14,919 bases of DNA from Dyella_B sp035508595 (GTDB taxonomy: Bacteria; Pseudomonadota; Gammaproteobacteria; Xanthomonadales; Rhodanobacteraceae): NCBI GenBank assembly GCA_035508595.1, contig DATJMR010000097.1, positions 1 to 14,919 on the forward strand, in the 5' to 3' direction. Position 1 is the stretch's first letter, and each line of letters starts with the position of its first letter. Under the pieces are notes generated by a model. It was not told the origin of the DNA, did not search any database, and saw only the letters and a list, made by a program, of their open reading frames with translations. Made by a program: the position numbers and the translations under genes. Shown in pieces: positions 7,585 to 14,493 of the stretch.

Positions 7585-7989
7585 TTACTGCTCGCCGCCA
7601 AATGCATGGCCGAACATGGGATGGCCGCCTGCGGATTCACTGCGGGTCGCTTCGTCCTGCAGCACATCCCAGTGCTCGACGAGCTTGCCGTTTTCGATGC
7701 GCGCGATGTCCACGCCGATCAAGGCAGTGGCGCTTGCCGAGTTGGTGTAGCGGCTGTGAATCCAGACAAGGTCGCGCTTGGCGACGACCATGTCGTATTC
7801 GAAACGCACGTCGGGAATCGAACGAACCAGGCCGAACAGTCCTTCGCGTCCGGCGGGAACGACGCGGCTGTGCTGGACGTAGGTTTCGGACCAGCATTCC
7901 GCCGCCTTGGAGTAATCTTTCTTGTTGAACAGCGTGTCCAGGGCATCGAGGACAAATGCAATGTTCTTCTCTTCGAGTGGGGTAGTCAT
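7585..7989 (-). CDS. SnoaL-like / NTF2-fold family protein
   Basis: A 134-residue protein of the SnoaL/NTF2 alpha+beta-cone fold. Typical features are the N-terminal helix region (NIAFVLDALDTLFNKKDYSKAAECWSETYVQHS), the substrate-cavity strand around IPDVRFEYDMVVAKRDLVWIHSRYT, and the family-closing ENGKLVEHWDVLQ strand. I chose ATG 7989 because GGAG lies ahead of it at normal spacing and MTTPLEEKN begins the fold; in-frame starts at 8052 and 8103 would add a low-complexity tail unlike the family. Members include polyketide cyclases, ester-cyclase-like proteins and many predicted small enzymes; which reaction applies here is unknown. It follows two short-chain dehydrogenases on the same strand, separated from them by a strong hairpin, so it may be in the same regulon. 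Confidence 0.88.
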   Translation of the reverse strand: MTTPLEEKNIAFVLDALDTLFNKKDYSKAAECWSETYVQHSRVVPAGREGLFGLVRSIPDVRFEYDMVVAKRDLVWIHSRYTNSASATALIGVDIARIENGKLVEHWDVLQDEATRSESAGGHPMFGHAFGGEQ

Positions 7990-8088
7990 GTCATAGGCTC
8001 CGATGGCAGCTGGCGACGGAGCTCCCGTTTGGGATTCGCCGTCGTCTGTCATGTGCGGTTGGGAAGGCACTCGCAGCAAACTTGATGG

Positions 8089-8123
8089 GCATCGCGAGCA
8101 CACTCATGGAGTGCTCGCGATGC
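8089..8123 (-). repeat. Perfect 13-bp inverted repeat (terminator- or operator-like hairpin)
   Basis: GCATCGCGAGCAC at 8089-8101 is matched exactly by its reverse complement GTGCTCGCGATGC at 8111-8123 around a 9-base loop. It lies 16 bases beyond the stop of the minus-strand dehydrogenase gene and about 100 bases before the start of the SnoaL-like gene. Read on the minus strand the stem is followed by CCCATCAAGTTTGC, only a weak T stretch, so it is either a poor intrinsic terminator, an mRNA processing or stability element, or a protein binding site. Confidence 0.6.
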
Positions 8124-8139
8124 TTCGATGTGGCGTCGC

Positions 8140-8901
8140 TCAGCCGACGGGAATCGGGTGGTCGACGATAAGCTGGTTGAATTGTTCGACGAACGCATGT
8201 TCGTCAGGTCCGGCGTTTTCGCGCAATGGCCTGGCCGCCTGGACGACGACTTCGGTTGTGGCGGTCTCCAGCAACGCCATCGTTTCCTCAATGAACGCAT
8301 CCAGCGGCATCGCGCGCGGGTCGCCGCTTTTGTGGATGAGGTCGGTGTCGACCCAGGGCGGGGCGATCTCCAGCACGCGCACACTTGTATCCCGCAGCAC
8401 GAAGCGTTGCGACAGCGTGTACGAATGGATCGCAGCCTTGGTCGCCGAGTACAGCGCGGTCGCCGCGAGCGGTACGTAGGCGAGCACCGAACTGTTGTTG
8501 ATGATGTACGACTCGGGCTGTCGTTTCAGATGCTCCACGAAGGCGGCGCTCACGCGCACCGTGCCGAGCAAGTTGGTGTCGATGAGGTGCACAGCCTGTT
8601 CGTCGTCCAGCGGACCGCCGGCATTATCGAAAGGCATCACGCCCGCATTGTTGATCACGACGTTCAATGCCGGGTAGCGCTCGATCAACTGACCGGCCAC
8701 CTGGCGGATCTGCGCGGCGTCGGTGATGTCGAGTTCGACCGTGTCGATGCCGGGATGCAGGTGGGCGATGTCGTCGAGCAGGGCCTTGCGCCGTCCTGCA
8801 AGGATGACTTTGTTGCCACGCTGGTGCAGGGCTTCGGCCAGTGCGCGGCCGATGCCCGACGTGCCGCCGGTAATGAAGATGGTGTTTCCGCTGAGTTTTA
8901 T
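8140..8901 (-). CDS. SDR-family oxidoreductase (DltE-like) with a non-canonical ATA start
   Basis: A 253-residue classical short-chain dehydrogenase. Read from the codon at 8901-8899 the product would be (M)KLSGNTIFITGGTSGIGRALAEALHQRG, with the cofactor motif TGGTSGIG, then the NNAGVM motif, catalytic Ser in NNSSVLAYVPL and YSATK (YxxxK) further on: all catalytic residues are kept. The initiation codon is the problem. The codon where family members carry ATG is ATA; the one before it is ATC. No ATG, GTG or TTG occurs in frame between the upstream stop (8953-8955) and GTG 8700, which lies after the Rossmann motif. A GGAG at 8911-8914 sits at ideal spacing for the ATA. The gene may be start-mutated, use a rare start, or contain a sequence error. 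It lies 51 bases after the first SDR gene and is presumably in its transcript. Substrate unknown. Confidence 0.8.
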   Translation of the reverse strand: MKLSGNTIFITGGTSGIGRALAEALHQRGNKVILAGRRKALLDDIAHLHPGIDTVELDITDAAQIRQVAGQLIERYPALNVVINNAGVMPFDNAGGPLDDEQAVHLIDTNLLGTVRVSAAFVEHLKRQPESYIINNSSVLAYVPLAATALYSATKAAIHSYTLSQRFVLRDTSVRVLEIAPPWVDTDLIHKSGDPRAMPLDAFIEETMALLETATTEVVVQAARPLRENAGPDEHAFVEQFNQLIVDHPIPVG

Positions 8902-8952
8902 GATGCGTGCTCCATGCCCGGCTGGACCGGGTACAGGTTCGAGGTTGAATGT

Positions 8953-9753
8953 TCAGCGCGCAGCGGTATAGCGCGGCGCGGGTACATTGCTGGACAGGTG
9001 TGGGGACATCGTTTGCCGGGCGGCCTCATAGGCTTCCCACTCTTCGCCGGCGTGCAGCGACGGGATCGTCACAAGCTCGCGACGGTCAAAACCCGTCAGT
9101 GCGGCGTCGACCATGTCGGCGGCCGACATCACGATGTCCTTGGGCAAATGCTCCAGCGGCAATCCGCCGGTCTGCCAGAAATCGGTGGCTGTTGCACCGG
9201 GCAGCACGGCCTGCACCTGTATGCCCTTGCCCGCAAGTTCGTGGTGCAGCGACTGGCTGAAAGCGAGCACGAAGGCCTTGGTGCCGCCGTAGACACCGTT
9301 GAGCGTCTCCGGCGCGATCGCGACGATCGAGGAGATGTTGATCACCGCGCCCTTGCCGCGTGCGACAAAACCGGGGATGGCGGCGTAGGTAAGGCGGGTC
9401 AGCGCAGTGACGTTCAAGTCGATCATCCGCGTCATCGCGCCGACCTCGCTGTCGAGCAGTGGCGTATGCGTGCCCACGCCCGCGTTGTTGACCAGCAGCG
9501 TGATGCTGGCGTCCTGTTTCAGTTTTGCTTCGACGATGGCGAGCGCCGCGGGGTCGTTGAGGTCGGCGTCGACGATTTCGACGCTCCGGCGCGTCTCGTT
9601 CGTGATGCGGTTGGCGAGGGCGGTCAGCCGGTCGCGGTTGCGGGCGACCAGGATAAGGTCGTAGCCACGGCGCGCGAGGCGGTCGGCGTAGATGGCCCCG
9701 ATGCCCGACGATGCGCCGGTAACGAGGGCCGTGCCTTGATATGCGTGGGTCAT
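8953..9753 (-). CDS. SDR-family NAD(P)-dependent oxidoreductase
   Basis: A 266-residue short-chain dehydrogenase. The N-terminus MTHAYQGTALVTGASSGIGAIYADRLARRGYDLILVARN contains the TGASSGIG cofactor loop and an ARN segment after beta-2 that favours NADP(H). NNAGVG, the catalytic Ser in NISSIVAIAPETL and YGGTK (YxxxK) follow in the usual order, so it should be active. The start ATG 9753 has GGAG just upstream; the in-frame ATG at 9798 would add 15 unrelated residues and run into the promoter region. It is the first gene of the minus-strand group and is transcribed divergently from the GlxA-type regulator, 119 bases away, an arrangement that suggests control by that regulator. The substrate cannot be inferred. 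Confidence 0.92.
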   Translation of the reverse strand: MTHAYQGTALVTGASSGIGAIYADRLARRGYDLILVARNRDRLTALANRITNETRRSVEIVDADLNDPAALAIVEAKLKQDASITLLVNNAGVGTHTPLLDSEVGAMTRMIDLNVTALTRLTYAAIPGFVARGKGAVINISSIVAIAPETLNGVYGGTKAFVLAFSQSLHHELAGKGIQVQAVLPGATATDFWQTGGLPLEHLPKDIVMSAADMVDAALTGFDRRELVTIPSLHAGEEWEAYEAARQTMSPHLSSNVPAPRYTAAR

Positions 9754-9782
9754 GATGTCACTCCGTTGCGAGGGTGTGTGGC

Positions 9783-9800
9783 GAATGCGAGGATGCATTC
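9783..9800. promoter_or_regulatory. Inverted repeat in the divergent promoter region, candidate operator
   Basis: GAATGC (9783-9788) and GCATTC (9795-9800) form a perfect 6-bp inverted repeat with a 6-base spacer. It lies 30 bases ahead of the minus-strand dehydrogenase start and 16 bases before the candidate -35 of the regulator gene, where a factor could act on both. AraC-type regulators more often use direct repeats, so the binding protein is uncertain. Confidence 0.35.
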
Positions 9801-9815
9801 TGGGCGCGCCTTGGC

Positions 9816-9844
9816 GTGACTTAAATGACGTATATGGGTATGAT
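9816..9844 (+). promoter_or_regulatory. Candidate sigma70-type promoter of the GlxA/AraC regulator
   Basis: GTGACT (9816-9821, 4 of 6 to TTGACA) and TATGAT (9839-9844, 5 of 6 to TATAAT) are separated by 17 bases. Transcription would begin near 9851, leaving a leader of about 22 bases before ATG 9873. This supports the shorter start for the regulator, because the in-frame ATG at 9825 falls inside the promoter. Confidence 0.4.
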
Positions 9845-9872
9845 TTGCGCCATCACCTGGCGGGGAACGGAC

Positions 9873-10820
9873 ATGCACCGGATCGGCTTTCTGCTCAGCG
9901 ACGGCTTCCAGATCATGGCGCTCGCGCCGCAATCGGTTTTCGAGTACGCGAACCTCACGATCGGCGAGGCGTTCTACACGCTCGGCAATTTCTCGGTGGC
10001 TGGCGGCGAGGTGCATTCGTCGCTCGGCGTGCCGGTGGGCACGCGGTCATTGCGCGGACGGCTCGAGGTGGACACGTGGATCGTTGCCGGGGTCAACGAT
10101 CCGCTCAATTCGCCGGCGCCCGATGGCGTACTCGCATTCCTGTGCAAGGCGGGGCATCGTGCGCGACGCATTGCCGGCATCTGCACCGGTGGATTCGTGC
10201 TCGCGGAAGCCGGCTTGCTGACGAACCGGCGCGCCACCACACACTGGGCGTACGCGCGCGAGATGCAGAAGCGTTTTCCGGACATCCGCGTGGAAGAAGA
10301 CCGCATCTACATTGTCGACGGTTCGGTCTGGACCTCCGCCGGCATGACGGCAGGCCTGGACCTTGCGCTTGCGATGGTGGAAAAGGACCTGGGTGAGGAC
10401 ACGGCCCGTTCGGTAGCGCATGGCCTGGTCATGCATCAACGGCGGGCGGGCGGCCAGTCGCAGCATTCCGAGATGCTCGACCTGGCACCGAAGTCCGATC
10501 GCATCCAGAACGCGTTGAACTATGCGCGCCAGAACTTGAGCCGCCCGCTGAGCGTCGAGGAGCTGGCCGAAGCGGCCCATTTGAGTCCGCGGCAGTTCAG
10601 TCGTGTCTTCACGCTCGAAACGGGACAGTCCCCCGCGAAAGCCGTGGAACGGCTACGACTGGAGGCTGCGCGGCTGATGATCGAGCAGAGCCGGCATCCG
10701 TTTGACGTGATCGCCAAAGAGACCGGCTTTCGCGATCGCCGCCATTTGCGTGAGGCCTTCACGCGGGGATTTGGCATTCCGCCCCAGGCAGTCAGGCGCG
10801 ACGCGCATCTGGAAGTCTGA
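9873..10820 (+). CDS. GlxA-family transcriptional regulator (DJ-1/PfpI domain plus AraC HTH)
   Basis: A 315-residue regulator. Residues ~1-185 form a DJ-1/PfpI-like class I glutamine-amidotransferase fold, starting MHRIGFLLSDGFQIMALAPQ and carrying the nucleophile-elbow Cys104 in AGICTGGFVLAEAGLL, then RRATTHWA. Residues ~212-310 are a double helix-turn-helix AraC domain: PLSVEELAEAAHLSPRQFSRVFTLETGQSPAKAVERLRLEAA, then HPFDVIAKETGFRDRRHLREAFTRGFGIPP. ATG 9873 is preceded by GGGGAA and fits the family N-terminus; the ATG at 9825 would overlap the promoter. Members are cytoplasmic DNA-binding proteins thought to sense small molecules through the DJ-1 domain. Divergent placement beside two dehydrogenases suggests they are its targets. 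Confidence 0.93.
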   Translation: MHRIGFLLSDGFQIMALAPQSVFEYANLTIGEAFYTLGNFSVAGGEVHSSLGVPVGTRSLRGRLEVDTWIVAGVNDPLNSPAPDGVLAFLCKAGHRARRIAGICTGGFVLAEAGLLTNRRATTHWAYAREMQKRFPDIRVEEDRIYIVDGSVWTSAGMTAGLDLALAMVEKDLGEDTARSVAHGLVMHQRRAGGQSQHSEMLDLAPKSDRIQNALNYARQNLSRPLSVEELAEAAHLSPRQFSRVFTLETGQSPAKAVERLRLEAARLMIEQSRHPFDVIAKETGFRDRRHLREAFTRGFGIPPQAVRRDAHLEV

Positions 10821-10860
10821 GCGGCGTTCTGGCTATTTGACCGCCGCCGGAAAGCGCACG

Positions 10861-11088
10861 CTGCAGGCTGCCTGGTCCGCAGCTGCCCGCACAAGCCGTC
10901 AGGTTGTTGGTGAGCAGGGCCTTGGCGCCGGCGGCAAAGGCCCCGGCTTCCTCATGCCGGACATGCACCCAGTCGATCGAGCGGCGGTCCAAATGCTCCG
11001 CGAACAGATTGAGTGTGTCGCCCACGATGCCGTAGCAACGCTTTACGCCGGCCTGTTCGAGCACCTCGACCAGGATTTCTGCAACTTT
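10861..11088 (-). pseudogene. N-terminal remnant of a PoxB-like thiamine-diphosphate enzyme
   Basis: On the minus strand this stretch reads KVAEILVEVLEQAGVKRCYG, continues with IVGDTLNLFAEHL, then HVRHEEAGAFAAGAKALLTN and CAGSCGPGSLQ. This is a clear match to the start of pyruvate dehydrogenase (quinone)/acetolactate-synthase-like proteins, including the Glu of RHEE that activates thiamine diphosphate and the SCGPG loop. An in-frame TAG (11089-11091) stands directly before the first homologous residue and no ATG is present. Homology stops after SLQ, and the frame runs on as unrelated residues into the regulator gene end. About 76 of the roughly 570 residues expected survive, so this is a dead fragment left by deletion or rearrangement. 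It fills the space between the regulator and the efflux operon. Confidence 0.8.
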
Positions 11089-11144
11089 CTAACGTATGGC
11101 TTGCTCCACACGGTGAAAAGAGGGCGTTGAACGATTAGCGGGCG

Positions 11145-12584
11145 CTAGGGCGAGGAAGGCCGTCGTCCGATGGCCAGATCCAGTGCCGCATGCGCAATGC
11201 CCACGTTTGCATCGGCGTCTTCCTGACCGGCTTCGGCCTGGGCGAGCACGGCTTCGTTGCTGGTCAGGTCGGTGATGGTGGCGAGCCCTCGCCGATACGA
11301 ATCGAGTGCGGCTTGGTAGGCAAGTTCGGATGCATGCGTATACGCCAGCGCCTGGTTGCGATTGTCCAGACTCGTCTTCAGATTGTTGTAGGCCTGCACT
11401 ACTTGCTGGGACGCTGCGTCCTTGGTCTCCGCCAGCGCATCTTCGGCAGCTGTCTTTTGGGAGACCGCCATCGAAACGTTGGTGGCGCGTGTGCCGCCGT
11501 CGAACAGCGGCCATTCGAACGATACGAACAGTGCATTGCCGTTTCGATCGATCGAAGAATAAGGGCCGCCGTCGCTGCTGATCTTGCCGATGTTCTGGAA
11601 CACCTGCGCCGAAAGGCTGATGGTCGGTCGATAAGCGGCGCGCGCGGTTTCGATCTTGGCGTCGGACGCGGCTATTTTGTCGGTGGCGGCCAGTACATCC
11701 GGGCGGGATTGCAGGGCTTCGTCGATCAACTCCCGCAGCGGTGCGAGCGGCTGCGTTGTCGATGCATCGGCGGGGGGAGCGATCTGGAAATGCGTTTCAG
11801 GCGGCAAGCCGATCGTGGCAAGCAATGACGCGAAGGCTGTATCCGCCGCGCCGGTGGATTTTGTCAGGGCCAGCCGCATCGCCGCTGTCTGCCGTTGTGC
11901 CTCGGCCAGCTGCACCACGGTGGCGCGGCCGTGCCGTTTCTGGTCGGCGACCGCCTGCTCGGTCAACTGTGCGGCTTCCAGCGCCTTTTTGGCAGCGCGG
12001 ACCTGCCCCTGCGCAGACGTCGCTTCGAAATAAGCTTCCGATACGTCGAACACCAGTTTTTCCTGCGCGCCAAGCAGGCCCGATTGAGCGGCAGAAGCGT
12101 TGTGCCTGGCTTCCTCGACCTGGCCCTTGCGGCGGCCGAAATCGAACAGCAGCCACTTCAACTCCAGGCTGGGAAAGACTTCCTGGGTGGAGGAAACAAA
12201 ATAGCCTTTGGCCGAGACGTTGCGCGGGATTGCCAGCGGCGTGCGCTGGATGCCGCCCAGTGCTTTGACATCGAGCTGCGGCGAGTACTGGCTCTTGGCA
12301 AGCTGGATGGCCAGGTTGGCTTGCACGGCTTCCTGCTCGACTTCCCGCGTCTTGGGGCTGATATCCAGTGCGATGGTCAGGAGTTCAGGCAACGCGTACA
12401 CGCGGTCCGCGAGCACTGGCGCGTCGGTACGGCCGGTGCTGGTTGCTGCATCGTGAGATGACGGCGGCGTATTAGTCCAAGATGTCGATTGAGCATTTGC
12501 GACGTCGACGTAGGCCAATGGCATGACCGCAAGCAAGAACGCCAGGCCTGCAGATAGAGGCGATTCAGATCGCACGCGATGCAT
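11145..12584 (-). CDS. TolC-family outer-membrane efflux channel
   Basis: A 479-residue outer-membrane factor. It opens with a signal peptide (MHRVRSESPLSAGLAFLLAVMPLAYVDVANAQ, probable cleavage after ANA), followed by two tandem outer-membrane efflux repeats (roughly residues 60-250 and 270-465). These show long amphipathic helices rich in Ala, Gln and Glu (AVQANLAIQLAKSQYSPQLD ... DVSEAYFEATSAQGQVRAAKKALEAAQ), repeated in the second half (ASDAKIETARAAYRPTISLSAQVFQ ... QQVVQAYNNLKTSLDNRNQAL). It should form the trimeric barrel-and-tunnel of a tripartite pump. ATG 12584 has GAGGAG upstream; the in-frame start at 12623 would precede the signal peptide with an unlikely extension. The start lies 20 bases inside the end of the FUSC gene, so translation is coupled. 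It is probably an MdtP-like partner, exact substrate unknown. Confidence 0.92.
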   Translation of the reverse strand: MHRVRSESPLSAGLAFLLAVMPLAYVDVANAQSTSWTNTPPSSHDAATSTGRTDAPVLADRVYALPELLTIALDISPKTREVEQEAVQANLAIQLAKSQYSPQLDVKALGGIQRTPLAIPRNVSAKGYFVSSTQEVFPSLELKWLLFDFGRRKGQVEEARHNASAAQSGLLGAQEKLVFDVSEAYFEATSAQGQVRAAKKALEAAQLTEQAVADQKRHGRATVVQLAEAQRQTAAMRLALTKSTGAADTAFASLLATIGLPPETHFQIAPPADASTTQPLAPLRELIDEALQSRPDVLAATDKIAASDAKIETARAAYRPTISLSAQVFQNIGKISSDGGPYSSIDRNGNALFVSFEWPLFDGGTRATNVSMAVSQKTAAEDALAETKDAASQQVVQAYNNLKTSLDNRNQALAYTHASELAYQAALDSYRRGLATITDLTSNEAVLAQAEAGQEDADANVGIAHAALDLAIGRRPSSP

Positions 12585-14493
12585 GATCGATCTCCTCGCT
12601 GAGGTGTGTACGAGCCTGGCCAAGCAGGGTGGGCGATGTCAGGTCGATGCTCTCATCGGATATGTCGGCGCGTGTGGCTTTCGAAAGCGCCAGCAGACGC
12701 TTCGACGTGCGTTTGTCAGCCTCTTCATCGAGCGGAAGCGAAACACCATGCTGCTTGAGCCGGCACACGACAAAGGCGGCCGATGCAAGTTGCTCGGCCC
12801 GATGAGCTTCGGGAGGCGAGCGATCGGCCTGGCGCCACTCGAATAGTGCCCGCACATTCAATGCGGATGCTTCGGCGTTCTTCCTGCAAATCTCCGCTTT
12901 CATCAAGGTGAGAGCGGCTTCGTCCGTCGTGATGAGCAGCTCACCCAGTTGCCCGATGGCCGACGACCACTTGTCGCGTGCCTGGTCCAATGCACTGACC
13001 GGCCAGAGTGCTGTGAAGAAGATCGTGATCCAGAGGTTGCCTACGATGATCCCGACCACGCGATCCCGTAATACGGTGAGGTCGTCGGCGGGGTGATAGC
13101 CTTGCAGCACGCCCAGGAAGAAGGCGAACGCAATCTGCATGCCGCCATAGGCGATCGTCTCGCTGCTGGTGGATATCCATGCACAAAAAACCGATACCGC
13201 CGCGATAAGCAGGCAAAGTTGGCCAATGTCGGTAAGCGCGGGAAGCACAAAGACAATGCAGAGCCCGGCGATCAGCCCGCCAATGATGGCACCAGACAGT
13301 CGCAGGGTGAGCTTATGGATGCTCTCCCCAACCGTGGTCAACGAGACGAAGAAGCAAGTTGTGACCGCGGTACGAATGCCAGGCCAGTCGAGCAGGGTGT
13401 AGGTCGCGTAGGACGCCAATACCGCACACATCACCTTGAATGCGAAGCGCGCGTGCAAGCGTTTCTGGAGCGCGTCCGCCACGGGTGATTGTCGCGATGG
13501 CGGCGAGACCTTGTCCGGCACGGCCGCCGAAGTGTTGCCGGAGGCTTCGTCAAGCAGCTGGTTGATGGCGCTGCGAAGGGCGGCCTGGGAAGGGTCCGAG
13601 TCCGTCGGCGCGGGTTCGCCCTCACTGCTTGCTGCATCGGTCGCGACATCGCGGCGCTGTAAAAAAATGCGCCGGCTTTGCCTGAGCGTGTTGGCCAAAG
13701 AACGTCTTGCGGCAAGCGGAACGCTAGATGGAAGATATCGGGCGATCTGCAACACCTCCAAAAGCATGGCAAGCAGGCGATTGTCTTCCTGCGCCAACGA
13801 CTTGATTCGCTTGTTCCATAGAAACGCTTTGTTTTTCAGCTCGCTGAGCGATAGCAGTTCATTGCGCAATTGCACGGGATCGGTGGAGCAGGGGCTTTCG
13901 ACATAGGCAGCAACGGCGTCCATGAGTTGTGCGGCCCGCTTTCGTGCGAGTGCGACAGGGCTTTCGCCGGCAAGTAGATTGACCAGCACGGTAACGCCAA
14001 CCGGTACGGCAACCACCACCCATAGCCACAGCACTGTATGCGTTACGAATTCCGTTGTCGGCGCATCGTCCAGCAATGTTTGCGACAACACCAATATGAA
14101 TCCCGCCAAAAAGGCAATCGGCCCCAAGCGGCTGGTGCGCGCCAGAAACGTTCCGGCCAGTGCGCTCACCGCCAACAGCGGAATTCTCAGTGCAGGTTCG
14201 GAGGCGTCGAACACGTAGAACAGCAAGGACGCAGCGACGGCCAAGGTCACCGCGACCAGTCCTCCCACCGAGGAAACCAGGGTGGAAGCGGCATCTTCAT
14301 GGCTGACAAGAAAGACGAGGTAAGCGATATACGCCGGCAATGGAATCTGAAATACCATCGCGATGGCAACGACGATGACGGTACATCCGGTGATGCGGAC
14401 GATCGTGCGAACGCGGGTATCAGTCAGCGCAAGTTCGCGTTGCAGCAACCCCGTCAATCCGCCCTTGTCCTGCAGTTCAATCGGCGCGTGCAT
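12565..14493 (-). CDS. FUSC-family inner-membrane transporter (MdtO/AaeB-like)
   Basis: A 642-residue inner-membrane protein with the FUSC architecture: an N-terminal bundle of about five to six helices (VRIT near residue 30 to VTVLVNLLAG near 175), a long cytoplasmic region (about 180-345), and a second bundle (FKVMCAVLASYATYTLLDWPGIRTAVTTCFFVSLTTVGESIHKLTLRLSGAIIGGLIAG ... NLWITIFFTALWPV), then a cytoplasmic C-terminus of about 140 residues. The segment with ESIHKLTLRLSGAIIGG is the characteristic FUSC repeat. ATG 14493 lies 17 bases inside the end of the membrane-fusion gene, and its own 3' end overlaps the channel gene by 20 bases, so all three are co-translated. Related pumps (MdtO, AaeB) export aromatic acids or lipophilic compounds; which applies here is not clear. 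Confidence 0.92.
   Translation of the reverse strand: MHAPIELQDKGGLTGLLQRELALTDTRVRTIVRITGCTVIVVAIAMVFQIPLPAYIAYLVFLVSHEDAASTLVSSVGGLVAVTLAVAASLLFYVFDASEPALRIPLLAVSALAGTFLARTSRLGPIAFLAGFILVLSQTLLDDAPTTEFVTHTVLWLWVVVAVPVGVTVLVNLLAGESPVALARKRAAQLMDAVAAYVESPCSTDPVQLRNELLSLSELKNKAFLWNKRIKSLAQEDNRLLAMLLEVLQIARYLPSSVPLAARRSLANTLRQSRRIFLQRRDVATDAASSEGEPAPTDSDPSQAALRSAINQLLDEASGNTSAAVPDKVSPPSRQSPVADALQKRLHARFAFKVMCAVLASYATYTLLDWPGIRTAVTTCFFVSLTTVGESIHKLTLRLSGAIIGGLIAGLCIVFVLPALTDIGQLCLLIAAVSVFCAWISTSSETIAYGGMQIAFAFFLGVLQGYHPADDLTVLRDRVVGIIVGNLWITIFFTALWPVSALDQARDKWSSAIGQLGELLITTDEAALTLMKAEICRKNAEASALNVRALFEWRQADRSPPEAHRAEQLASAAFVVCRLKQHGVSLPLDEEADKRTSKRLLALSKATRADISDESIDLTSPTLLGQARTHLSEEIDHASRAI

Noticed and set aside
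8128..9819. A 563-codon plus-strand open frame running across both short-chain dehydrogenases.
   Set aside because: Both dehydrogenases carry complete cofactor and catalytic motifs on the minus strand; the antisense product has none and spans two genes and their gap.
10105..10350. Possibility that the DJ-1 domain of the regulator is an active protease or deglycase.
   Set aside because: Cys104 in the elbow motif is normal for GlxA-type regulators; nothing in the sequence shows enzymatic activity beyond ligand sensing.
10821..10847. GCGGCG/CGCCGC hairpin just after the regulator stop as a terminator.
   Set aside because: 6-bp stem, 15-base loop and no T run; short GC arms like this occur by chance in this composition.
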